Program-made: the position numbers and the translations under genes
The notes under the pieces: model-generated
What the model was told of the DNA's origin: nothing
The model's database searches: none
The model's input: only the letters and a program-made list of their open reading frames with translations
DNA from: Chloroflexota bacterium
GTDB taxonomy: Bacteria > Chloroflexota > Anaerolineae > 4572-78 > J111
NCBI GenBank assembly: GCA_016860845.1
Contig: BOKF01000017.1
Coordinates: forward strand, 105,061 to 169,060
Direction of reading: 5' to 3'
DNA length: 64,000 nt
In this document: one piece after another, positions 7,801-15,652 of the stretch
How the letters are laid out: the number at the start of each line of letters is the position of its first letter
How positions within the stretch are numbered: the first letter of the stretch is position 1

Positions 7801-9135
7801 ATGCCAATCCTGGATATAGTTATCCCTGACGAAATCGGCGACGTGGACGAGTGCGTGGTCGTTACCTGGCTCAAACGGGAAGGCAGTGCCGTGGAGAAAG
7901 ATGAGGTTCTGCTCATCCTGCAAGCCGAAAAAATCTCCTTCGAGCTGCCCAGCCCGGCCGCCGGCCAGGTAACGGCTATTTTGGCCCAGCAGGGTGAGGT
8001 GGTGAAAAAAGGCCAGCCCCTGGCCCGGCTGGAGGTCGCTGAACTGGTAGAGACGCTGCCGCCTGCCCCACCCCAAGCGGCAGCAGCCCCAGCCCGCCCA
8101 ACGGGTGAGGTCCGCGCCTCGCCCGTCGCCAAACGCCTGGCCCGCGAGCACAACGTAGAGCTGTCCCTGGTGGCCGGCACGGGCGAAGAGGGCCGCATCA
8201 CCGAAAAGGATGTGCTGGCCTTTGTCGAGGCGCGGCAGGCTAAGGCCGCGCCTCCGCCAGCAGCGGTGCGGTCAGCACCGCCGGCTTCACCTGTCGCCAA
8301 GCGCATGGCCCGTGAGCACAACGTGGATTTGGCTCAGGTGAGCGGAACCGGCGAGGGTGGACGAGTCACCGAGAAGGACGTGCTGGCCTTTGTCGAAGCA
8401 CAGCGGGCTAAAGCAGCGCCGCAGCCAACGCCAAGTGAAGTGAAGCCGGTCCCATCCCTGCCTCAAGGCGAAACTATCCCTTTGAGTGGGGCACGGGGCA
8501 CAATCGCCCGGCGGATGCACGACAGCCTGCACAGCATGGCCCAATTAACGCTGCACACGGAAGCCGATGTGACCGAACTGGTCGCGCTCCGGGAAAGTCT
8601 CAAGGCGCACACCCCGCTGACCTACACCGATTTGATCGTCCGGGCCTGCGCCCTGGCCCTGCGCCAGCACCCCCGCCTCAATGCGACGCTGGAGGGGGAA
8701 ACCATCCGCCTGCTGCCCCAGATCAATATTGGCCTGGCAGTGGCCCTCGACGACGGCCTGATTGTGCCGGTTATCCCTGCGGCCGATCAGAAAAGCCTGG
8801 CCGATCTGGCCCAGCTACGCACCCGGCTGGCCGAGCGCGCCCGGGCAGGCCAGTTAACCAAAGAGGAGATCAGCGGCGGGACTTTTACCGTTACCAACCT
8901 GGGCAACTATGATATTGACGCCTTCACCCCCATCATCAATCCCCCCGAAGCGGCCATCCTGGGCGTGGGCCGGATTGTCGAGAAAGTGGTGATTTACCAG
9001 GGCAAGATTGCCCAACGAGCGATGATCACCTTGAGCCTGACCTTCGATCACCGGCTGGTGGACGGCGCTCTGGCCGCGGCCTTTTTGCAGACGATCAAAC
9101 GATTGTTGGAAGCGCCAGAGCAGCTAAACAGCTAA
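7801..9135 (+). CDS. acoC: Dihydrolipoamide acyltransferase E2 with duplicated subunit-binding domain
   Basis: 444-residue E2 core. Order: lipoyl domain (1-80) with lipoyl lysine Lys44 in QAEKISFE, a Pro/Ala linker, a peripheral subunit-binding domain at about 106-145, a second near-identical copy at about 161-200, another linker, and the catalytic domain (about 225-440) with the HRLVDG active site near residue 416. The lipoyl site is QAEK rather than the common ETDK. The two binding domains share SPVAKR-AREHNV and GRTEKDVLAFVE-type sequence, and the DNA copies about 166 nt apart are also alike, indicating a recent tandem duplication. E2 enzymes usually carry one such domain, which docks E1 or E3. 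No E3 gene is in the window. Confidence 0.88.
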   Translation: MPILDIVIPDEIGDVDECVVVTWLKREGSAVEKDEVLLILQAEKISFELPSPAAGQVTAILAQQGEVVKKGQPLARLEVAELVETLPPAPPQAAAAPARPTGEVRASPVAKRLAREHNVELSLVAGTGEEGRITEKDVLAFVEARQAKAAPPPAAVRSAPPASPVAKRMAREHNVDLAQVSGTGEGGRVTEKDVLAFVEAQRAKAAPQPTPSEVKPVPSLPQGETIPLSGARGTIARRMHDSLHSMAQLTLHTEADVTELVALRESLKAHTPLTYTDLIVRACALALRQHPRLNATLEGETIRLLPQINIGLAVALDDGLIVPVIPAADQKSLADLAQLRTRLAERARAGQLTKEEISGGTFTVTNLGNYDIDAFTPIINPPEAAILGVGRIVEKVVIYQGKIAQRAMITLSLTFDHRLVDGALAAAFLQTIKRLLEAPEQLNS

Positions 9136-9139
9136 ATTC

Positions 9140-9193
9140 AGACCCGCAGGGTTTTACCTATCCTGACAAGAGCGGGGTAGTCCTTGCGGGTCT
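9140..9193. repeat. Imperfect palindrome after E2
   Basis: Arms AGACCCGCAGG and CCTTGCGGGTCT flank a GC-rich centre between the E2 stop and the next ribosome site. No T-run follows, so it is more like a dispersed palindromic repeat than a terminator; it resembles the AGACCGCAGAGG hairpin at 23354. Confidence 0.55.
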
Positions 9194-9217
9194 TAACCAA
9201 CCTCAGGGGGATAAACT

Positions 9218-10372
9218 GTGTACGATGAATTTTTCTCCAAAGCGCACGAATTATTAAGCGAGGGAAAGCCCTTTGCCACGGCCATCGTCGTCCGGGCGGA
9301 GAAGCCGACCTCGGCCAAGCCGGGCGATAAGGCGATTGTTACCCCGGAGGGCGTGATGCACGGCTGGATTGGCGGGAGCTGCGCCCAGCCGACCGTGATC
9401 CAGGAAGCCATGAAGGCCCTGGCCGACGGCGAGCCGCGCCTGATTCGTCTCAGCACCGATCCGCAAAAAGAGAGCCGGGCCGGACTGGTTGATTTGCCGA
9501 TGACCTGCTTTAGCGGCGGCACGCTGGAAATTTACATCGAGCCGCAACTGCCGCCCACCCGGCTGATGATCATCGGCAGCCTGCCCGTCGCCCAGGCCCT
9601 GGCCCGGCTGGGACAGGCCATGAATTACTATGTGGTCGCCGTTGATCCCGATTCCGGCGGCGCAGGTATGGCTCAGGCCGATGAGGTCATCACGGACCTG
9701 AAGAAAATCAGAGACAAAATTACTGCGCTGACCTACATCGTGGTCGCCAGTCATGGGCATTACGATGAGCTGGCTTTGGAGTCTGCCCTGCGCTCAAAAG
9801 CCGCTTACGTAGCCCTGGTCGCCAGCAAAACCAGGGCAGCGGCGGTGTTGGAGTATCTGCACGGGCAGGGTCTGACCGAGGCCGAGTTGGCCCGGCTGAA
9901 ATACCCGGCGGGATTGGATATTCAGGCCCTGCGCGGGGATGAAATTGCCCTAAGCATCATGGCCGAGATTGTGCAGCGGCGGCGCAACGCCGAACCTATT
10001 GAGCTGCAGGCCCTACTGCCAGAACCGGAGCCGGCCGAAGCGATTGACCCTGTCTGCGGTATGACCGTGCTGACCGCCGGGGCCGAGCACCGCACAGAGT
10101 ACAACGGGCAGATGTTTTATTTTTGCTGTGCGGGCTGCCAGGAGTCTTTTGAGCAAAACCCGGAGCAGTATCTCAGCCAGCCCGCCCCCTCCGGCGAGGC
10201 GATTGATCCAGTTTGCGGGATGACGGTGGACATTGCCAGCGCCAAGTATATGTCGGAGTACCAGGGGCAGCTTTACTATTTCTGCGCTCCCGGCTGCAAG
10301 CTGAGCTTCGATAAAGCGCCGCAAAAGTACCTGGGTATCCCGGCGGGCGGTGCGCCGATTGAACTGCTCTAA
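9218..10372 (+). CDS. XdhC/CoxI-like protein fused to two YHS domains
   Basis: 384 residues. The N-terminal part (about 1-90, with GGSCAQPTV) is the XdhC/CoxI domain and the middle (about 100-255) is the Rossmann-like C-terminal domain of the same family; XdhC proteins carry and sulfurate molybdenum cofactor for xanthine dehydrogenase or CO dehydrogenase. The C-terminus has two YHS domains, each beginning DPVCGMTV and containing a YFCxxGC-type cysteine pair (about 270-315 and 328-375); YHS domains occur in metal-handling proteins such as copper ATPases. GTG start after GGGGGA at 9207-9212. Its place near coxSL suggests a maturation role for the Mo-Cu enzyme (inference). The fusion is unusual to my knowledge. 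Confidence 0.82.
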   Translation: MYDEFFSKAHELLSEGKPFATAIVVRAEKPTSAKPGDKAIVTPEGVMHGWIGGSCAQPTVIQEAMKALADGEPRLIRLSTDPQKESRAGLVDLPMTCFSGGTLEIYIEPQLPPTRLMIIGSLPVAQALARLGQAMNYYVVAVDPDSGGAGMAQADEVITDLKKIRDKITALTYIVVASHGHYDELALESALRSKAAYVALVASKTRAAAVLEYLHGQGLTEAELARLKYPAGLDIQALRGDEIALSIMAEIVQRRRNAEPIELQALLPEPEPAEAIDPVCGMTVLTAGAEHRTEYNGQMFYFCCAGCQESFEQNPEQYLSQPAPSGEAIDPVCGMTVDIASAKYMSEYQGQLYYFCAPGCKLSFDKAPQKYLGIPAGGAPIELL

Positions 10373-10872
10373 ATGGCCGCCGCCAGGGATGGTCGTTGGA
10401 CCTGTGGAACCTGGCTCCGTTTGTAGACCATGATCGTCCGCTTAAATTCGATGACGATTTTCCCATCCTGATTGAAGCCCATCGTCTTAAAACGGACAAT
10501 GCCCATGCCAGGGCGGGAACGAGACTCCCGCATCTCCAACACCTCGCTTTGGGCGTAGAGTGTGTCGCCCTCAAAGACAGGCTGGGGTAAGCGCACCTCA
10601 TCCCAGCCCAGGTTGACCGCGTTTTGGGAAATGTCCGCCACCGACAGGCCGGTGATAATCGCCAGGGTCAGCGTAGAATCCACCAGCGGCTTTTTAAATT
10701 CGGTTTGGGCGGCATAAACGCTGTCGAAGTGAATGGGATTGTTGTTGACCGTCAGCAGGGTGAACCAGATATTGTCGGTCTGAGTAATGGTCCGTCCCAA
10801 CGGGTGCCGGTAAACATCCCCAACCTCAAAATCTTCGTAAACCCGTCCTGACCAGCTTGGTTTTATCTTCAT
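10369..10872 (-). CDS. MaoC-like hot-dog dehydratase
   Basis: 167-residue hot-dog fold protein of the MaoC/(R)-specific enoyl-CoA hydratase group. The start resembles acyl-CoA hydratases of the mesaconyl-CoA hydratase type (YEDFEVGDVYRHPLGRTIT), with the catalytic-loop region NNNPIHFDSVYA around residue 55, where an Asp/His pair hydrates the enoyl-CoA. The substrate is unknown. The ATG at 10872 follows GGGGGAG on the minus strand; an in-frame GTG at 10890 overlaps that site and is less likely. It is convergent with the XdhC-like gene, and the two stops overlap by three bases. Confidence 0.8.
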   Translation of the reverse strand: MKIKPSWSGRVYEDFEVGDVYRHPLGRTITQTDNIWFTLLTVNNNPIHFDSVYAAQTEFKKPLVDSTLTLAIITGLSVADISQNAVNLGWDEVRLPQPVFEGDTLYAQSEVLEMRESRSRPGMGIVRFKTMGFNQDGKIVIEFKRTIMVYKRSQVPQVQRPSLAAAI

Positions 10873-11027
10873 GGTTAGAATCTCCCCCACTTATGCATTT
10901 ACAGTACAGTATTAATGCATCCAGGCCCACATTTCTGCAAAATAAAGGGGATATGATAAACTAAACCGTATCACATTGGATAATGATGAATTCCAGTCTC
11001 CGGTCACTCCTTGAACGAGGTTAACTC

Positions 11028-12779
11028 ATGAAGCTAACCTGCAAACAGTGTGGCACGAGCATTCCATCCCCAGCCGAGGATCAGGCTTGGGCCAGATGTG
11101 CCAATTGCCAGGCTGTTTTTAGCCTAAGTTGGGCTGAAATCCCAACCGATTTGGCCCAAGCCGGGGCCTTTTTACCCAAAGGGATGAGCCTGCAACTTTT
11201 ACCCAACGGTTTAGAAATTGCCTACAACTGGTTCAGTCCGGTTTATATCGTTCTGGCCCTGATAGCCTTGATTTGGAATAGTTTTATCTTTAGTGCCATA
11301 GGGGCATTAGGCTGGTGGTTATTACTTATCCCTCATTTCTGGGTAGGTATTGGCATGGCAGCCTATGCCCTCATTAATCTGGTTAACAGAACTATTATCA
11401 CTGTTACGCCCGACGACTTAGAAATAATTCACACTCCTATTCCCTACCCCCCTTACCGAATATTTGACCCCATTACCTTAAAACAATTGTACGTCAAAGA
11501 GGTTAAACACCAGAATAAAGGTTCTGTTACTTACACCTACGACCTGTATATGACCACCTGGACCGGCCGGAATCAAAAGTTGGTGGGCCGGATCCCAGAG
11601 GCTCATATCGCCCTGGCGTTAGAGAAAGAAATTGAACACTTTTTGCAAATTAAAGACCGGGCCATTCCGGGTGAGTTTCGCTGGCTCTCCGACTCGGAGC
11701 GAAAGGAACTGCGGCAAGCCTGGCAGGCATTAGCGGCGGCCACCTCGCTCAAATTTAATCCGGAAACGGCCTCCGAAAAGGCAACTGTCTCCGGCGTCTA
11801 TCGCGGTTATTACCTGCACCTGGATGTGGTTTACCGCAGCCATAACCGGACTAAATATACACAGTTGTTGCTAACGCCGGAATCGCCCCCCGACTACAAC
11901 TACCCCTTCCTGAGCGATGAAGCCCGGCTAGGCCAACCTTTAACGGAGGCAGAGGTGTTGTCCGTGCTGGCCGCCGGCGGCTTTCCCCATGATGAAAACG
12001 AGCAGATAGATGTCAGCGCCAACGCTCAAAAAATCTATTTTGAACAGGCCGGGTTAGAAACAGATCCTCATTTCCTGCACCAGGCATGTGATGCGATGGT
12101 ACATCTGGCCAGAGGGTATGCCAAACTACAGACTATTGGCGGCGAGGCCATACCGGCCCTGGAAGCCCTGGCTGCCCAGCCCCGTCATGGCTTAAATTCA
12201 ATTGTCCGGCAGTTAATTCAGGATATTGCCGCCGATACGACCACGCGCCTGGGTCATCAACCGGACAGCTTTTACTGCCGGCGCTGCCTGACCCGCTGCG
12301 CCGCCCATACCGGCCAGGTCACCCTGATCAAAACGTTTACCTATTATGGCTGCCGCACCTGCCGTCAAAGCCGGGCTTTGTTAGAGTGGACCGGGCCGGT
12401 TGTCGCCGTGTTAGACAGCCGGATGGCCGAGCAATGGGTCGAGCAAGCCGGAACCGTGCGGGTCAATTGGCTGCTCCAACGTTCCCTGTTTGATTTTGAG
12501 GCCGTAGAAATCGTCCAGGCCAGCGATGAAGAGATTGAGCGCTTTGCCGTCCAGGTGGGCAATGATACCGACCCACTGCGCCAACCTGACTACGAGCTAA
12601 TGGCCTGCCGCATTGGCCTGAGCTGCCACCTGTCAGACAACAGCCTAAGGGTGCTGCACAGTATCTTCGGGTCGGTTGAGCGCGGCCCGCTCCTGGCCGA
12701 TGTGGCCGAAACAGCGGTAAATGACCAGGAACGAGAGAGCGGTGATCAAGATCAGGACCAGGGGCATCTGTTCCTCTAG
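11028..12779 (+). CDS. Zinc-ribbon membrane protein, unknown function
   Basis: 583 residues, no recognised family beyond its parts. The N-terminus is a zinc ribbon (CKQC at 4-7, CANC about 20 residues later), then two hydrophobic helices at about 70-130 and a long soluble region with a basic, helical middle. A second Cys cluster with CRRC, then C and CRTC is near residues 423-450. The arrangement suggests a membrane-anchored protein with metal-binding domains at both ends. It is preceded by a divergent 155-nt gap from the MaoC gene and ends about 150 nt before a secreted propeller protein. It lacks features that would allow a functional guess. Confidence 0.75.
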   Translation: MKLTCKQCGTSIPSPAEDQAWARCANCQAVFSLSWAEIPTDLAQAGAFLPKGMSLQLLPNGLEIAYNWFSPVYIVLALIALIWNSFIFSAIGALGWWLLLIPHFWVGIGMAAYALINLVNRTIITVTPDDLEIIHTPIPYPPYRIFDPITLKQLYVKEVKHQNKGSVTYTYDLYMTTWTGRNQKLVGRIPEAHIALALEKEIEHFLQIKDRAIPGEFRWLSDSERKELRQAWQALAAATSLKFNPETASEKATVSGVYRGYYLHLDVVYRSHNRTKYTQLLLTPESPPDYNYPFLSDEARLGQPLTEAEVLSVLAAGGFPHDENEQIDVSANAQKIYFEQAGLETDPHFLHQACDAMVHLARGYAKLQTIGGEAIPALEALAAQPRHGLNSIVRQLIQDIAADTTTRLGHQPDSFYCRRCLTRCAAHTGQVTLIKTFTYYGCRTCRQSRALLEWTGPVVAVLDSRMAEQWVEQAGTVRVNWLLQRSLFDFEAVEIVQASDEEIERFAVQVGNDTDPLRQPDYELMACRIGLSCHLSDNSLRVLHSIFGSVERGPLLADVAETAVNDQERESGDQDQDQGHLFL

Positions 12780-12843
12780 CGTTGGCAAGGCGACGCCTGG
12801 TTGACCGATCAACGTGCGTTGGGCGTGATATAATCTCCGGGTG

Positions 12844-12878
12844 AGTAGTCAGTAATCAGTAGTCAGTAGTCAGATAAG
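12844..12878. repeat. Heptad repeat, AGTAGTC family (5 units)
   Basis: Five 7-nt units (AGTAGTC, AGTAATC, then two AGTAGTC and a degenerate unit) upstream of the propeller protein. AGTAGTC is the complement, in rotated register, of TGACTAC at 4084, 5574 and 6720. Confidence 0.85.
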
Positions 12879-12927
12879 AATGGCTGAGGCTGGTCAGAGG
12901 TTCCGATTTTCATCAGGAGTTTTCGGC

Positions 12928-15492
12928 ATGCGTTTTTCAGAAAAGTGGTTATTTTTCTTTATTTTTACTCTAGCACTTGGAGCGGGATGGAATAGATGGC
13001 CCACGAGTTCAGTGGCCGCCGCCACACCGACTCCCGCTCCCACCGCTACCAGCGATGAAATCAACTTCAACCCCTCGCCGGATGGCCGCTGGACGGCTGT
13101 CGTCAACACCACGGCCGGCAGTCTCGATTTGCAGGGGCCGGATGGTCAGACGGTCAATATTTTTCCACCCGGCAGCACGGTTAATGCGATCACCTGGTCG
13201 CCTGACAGCAAGCATTTGCTGGTAGTGAAAAACAACTGGATACCTCAACAGCCGCTCGGCACAGGGGTAGAGGTTAAAAGCCCTATCGAAATCTGGCAGA
13301 TAGAATTTAAAGAGGGAGAACCCAGCGAACCTACGCGGCTGTACCAATCCCAAGCAACGCCGGATGAAGGCCCGCAGCAGATTGTCCTGGGCCAGTGGTC
13401 GCCCGACAGCCGTTACGTGTTGTTTTGGGAAGGAATCTTAAGCGCTTCTATCCTGGCCGATGGTCTGCCTTTGTCGGTGTTGGATGTGACTACGGGCCAA
13501 GTAAGCCAGGTTGCCGAAGTAGCTCTGCTCAATCCCCGTTATCAAAGCTGGGCGCCCGATAGTTCCGCACTGGCTGTAACCGCAGGGGACTATCGGTCGG
13601 CCCAGGTCAACAAGTGGCTCATCTTATTCGATCCGCTCAAGGGACAGGCGACCACGGCGATCAGCCAAACCGAGCAGATACCGGGTATCGTCGCCTGGTC
13701 GCCCAAAGGCAACTGGATTGCTTATGCTGCCGTACCTGCCAGTCAGACCAGCCCGGAATGGGCCGATTTGATGACCTTTGACAATCCGGCCATCGCCGGG
13801 CGGCGCATCTACCTACTCGACCCGACGACCGGTCAAACCCACCGGTTAAACACCGGCGAAACCTTTCAAGATGCGCCGCTCTGGAGCGACGATGGAACCG
13901 TCCTGTATTATGTGGAGCGGCAGGGCAGTCATCTTATCCTGATGGCCGCCGACCCGGCCAGCGGTCAGAGCCAGGCCGTGCCGGGAGCCTCGCTGGCTCT
14001 GCCGGAGTTGGTCGGCTACTACGGCCAATCCGACCTGGACGCTTTGCTGGCCCTGCGCCCCGGCGGTGGATTGTCCGCCGCCCCTGCGCCGGAGAGTCCT
14101 CCAGTTGCAGCGCCCAACAGCGCCAACCTGGAGCTGGTCCGTTTCATCTTCCAAAAACATCCGCCGGTATTGGGCACGCTGGCCGAAGAATTTCTCAAAA
14201 AGGTGGAGGCCAGCCGGTACACCGACTTCAACGTGCAGGAGGCAGACCTGACCGGCGACGGCCAGCCCGAAAGCATCGTCAGCGGCAGCGCCGAGGGCCT
14301 TTATCTCTTCGCCGCCATTCTGAGCCGCGACCCGGCGGGCAATCTGCGCGAACTCTTCCACACTGAAAACATCGAGGGCAAATATCTGGCCCAGGTACGG
14401 ACGAAGGTAGACGGTTCGCGGGTCATCGCCGACTTTCTGACCTCAACCGGCGGCGCTGGCTACATCGAAACTACGTGGGAACAGCGCTGGATCGAGTGCC
14501 AGGTCGGCGCCTGTAGCCAGGTCTGGTCGGGGCCGCTGCTGACCGCCAGCCGTTCCGTCAACTGGACCGCCCGGCGTGACTATACCGTGACCGAACTGGA
14601 GCAGCCTGATGCGACCCGCCTGCGCCTGACCACCCGCCGCTTTGGCCTGAAAGATCTGCCCTTGAGCGATACCGGCTCACCGCCTGGTACGGCCCGGCGG
14701 GTAGTCGGGCCGGATACCCTGGCCATTTATCGCCGGGGTACGCCGGGAGAGGTTTACCAACTGGAGAGCCAGACCCAACTGGCCCCAGGCCAGGAAATTG
14801 CCCAGGAGTTTGATTGGCAAAGCGAGGAAAGCCGGCGGCTGCTCGACGCGGTCATCAGCCAGCCTTTTTATCAGGCCGACGGTAGTTTTGACAACGATGG
14901 TTTCCTGGCGATGCAGGCCGAGCTGTGGGGCCTGCCCGCGCCGGGCCAGCCCGACGACCCGGCCTGGGGGACAGCCTCACGCCAACTCGATATTGCCGCG
15001 CACAGTGGCCCGCCGGGAGAGTTGGGCGAGTGGGTGGCCGGGCTGGTCGGCGCCCTCGACACACCCCAATGCCGGCTGACCGTGCTGCATCACGACAGCG
15101 GTAAATTCCAGCAGGCCGGCCGTCTCGACCAGCCCTGCACGGCTAATCTCACCCGTCTGGCCTGGCTGGATGTGACCGGCGACGGCCAGGCTGAATTGCT
15201 CTTGCTGACCATTCCGCCTGACGCAGAAGTCGCCGGTAAGGTGCAGCGTTTGTACGTTTATGGGATAACAGAAAACCGCTTAAGCGAATTGGCCACGCTC
15301 GATGGGGGGATCAACGGTGCGGATGGCGCAGGGATTCGCTGGGAGAGCACAGCGGAGGGGTTTAAGGTCGAAGCCGGCCTGCCGTTAATTGATCCTGATG
15401 TCAACCCGAACCTGGCCAACCTGCGGCTGGAACGGCAATTTCAAAGGTATGTCTGGGATGAGGGGAGTAGGGGTTTCAAGGTAACAGAGTAG
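12928..15492 (+). CDS. Secreted PD40/WD40-like beta-propeller protein
   Basis: 854 residues from the ATG at 12928, which follows AGGAG at 12915-12919; an in-frame ATG 48 nt upstream would bury the signal peptide. The N-terminus has a signal peptide (hydrophobic FFFIFTLALG, then SSVAAA). A Thr/Pro linker leads to TolB-type PD40 repeats recognisable by SPDGRW, WSPDSKHLLVV, WSPDSRYVLFW, WAPDSSALAV and WSPKGNWIAYA (about 40-400). The C-terminal half contains two Asp-rich, FG-GAP-like motifs (DLTGDGQPE and DVTGDGQAE) and otherwise unrecognised sequence. Likely an extracytoplasmic protein; ligand unknown. It is convergent with polA. Confidence 0.8.
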   Translation: MRFSEKWLFFFIFTLALGAGWNRWPTSSVAAATPTPAPTATSDEINFNPSPDGRWTAVVNTTAGSLDLQGPDGQTVNIFPPGSTVNAITWSPDSKHLLVVKNNWIPQQPLGTGVEVKSPIEIWQIEFKEGEPSEPTRLYQSQATPDEGPQQIVLGQWSPDSRYVLFWEGILSASILADGLPLSVLDVTTGQVSQVAEVALLNPRYQSWAPDSSALAVTAGDYRSAQVNKWLILFDPLKGQATTAISQTEQIPGIVAWSPKGNWIAYAAVPASQTSPEWADLMTFDNPAIAGRRIYLLDPTTGQTHRLNTGETFQDAPLWSDDGTVLYYVERQGSHLILMAADPASGQSQAVPGASLALPELVGYYGQSDLDALLALRPGGGLSAAPAPESPPVAAPNSANLELVRFIFQKHPPVLGTLAEEFLKKVEASRYTDFNVQEADLTGDGQPESIVSGSAEGLYLFAAILSRDPAGNLRELFHTENIEGKYLAQVRTKVDGSRVIADFLTSTGGAGYIETTWEQRWIECQVGACSQVWSGPLLTASRSVNWTARRDYTVTELEQPDATRLRLTTRRFGLKDLPLSDTGSPPGTARRVVGPDTLAIYRRGTPGEVYQLESQTQLAPGQEIAQEFDWQSEESRRLLDAVISQPFYQADGSFDNDGFLAMQAELWGLPAPGQPDDPAWGTASRQLDIAAHSGPPGELGEWVAGLVGALDTPQCRLTVLHHDSGKFQQAGRLDQPCTANLTRLAWLDVTGDGQAELLLLTIPPDAEVAGKVQRLYVYGITENRLSELATLDGGINGADGAGIRWESTAEGFKVEAGLPLIDPDVNPNLANLRLERQFQRYVWDEGSRGFKVTE

Positions 15493-15521
15493 CAAAGTCG
15501 CAGGTCGTTACTACTTAGCCT

Positions 15522-15606
15522 CATGTCATTTCGAGGCCGTAGACCGAGAAATCCCTGGAGTGCGACATAGGCATTACAGATTTCTCCCTTCGGTCGAAAT
15601 GACATG
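15522..15606. repeat. Palindromic element with 13-bp perfect arms
   Basis: Arms CATGTCATTTCGA and TCGAAATGACATG are perfect inverted repeats around an inner imperfect pair (GAGAAATC/GATTTCTC), giving a long hairpin between the convergent propeller and polA genes. Outside it lie repeats with GTCGCAGGTCGTTAC and GCGACCTGTTAC, the right one overlapping the polA stop. It looks like a miniature dispersed palindrome; it may double as a bidirectional terminator, though no clean T-run follows. Confidence 0.7.
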
Positions 15607-15652
15607 CCTGTGCATTTACGAAGCTTTGTTGTAACCTGCAGCCTGCGACCTG

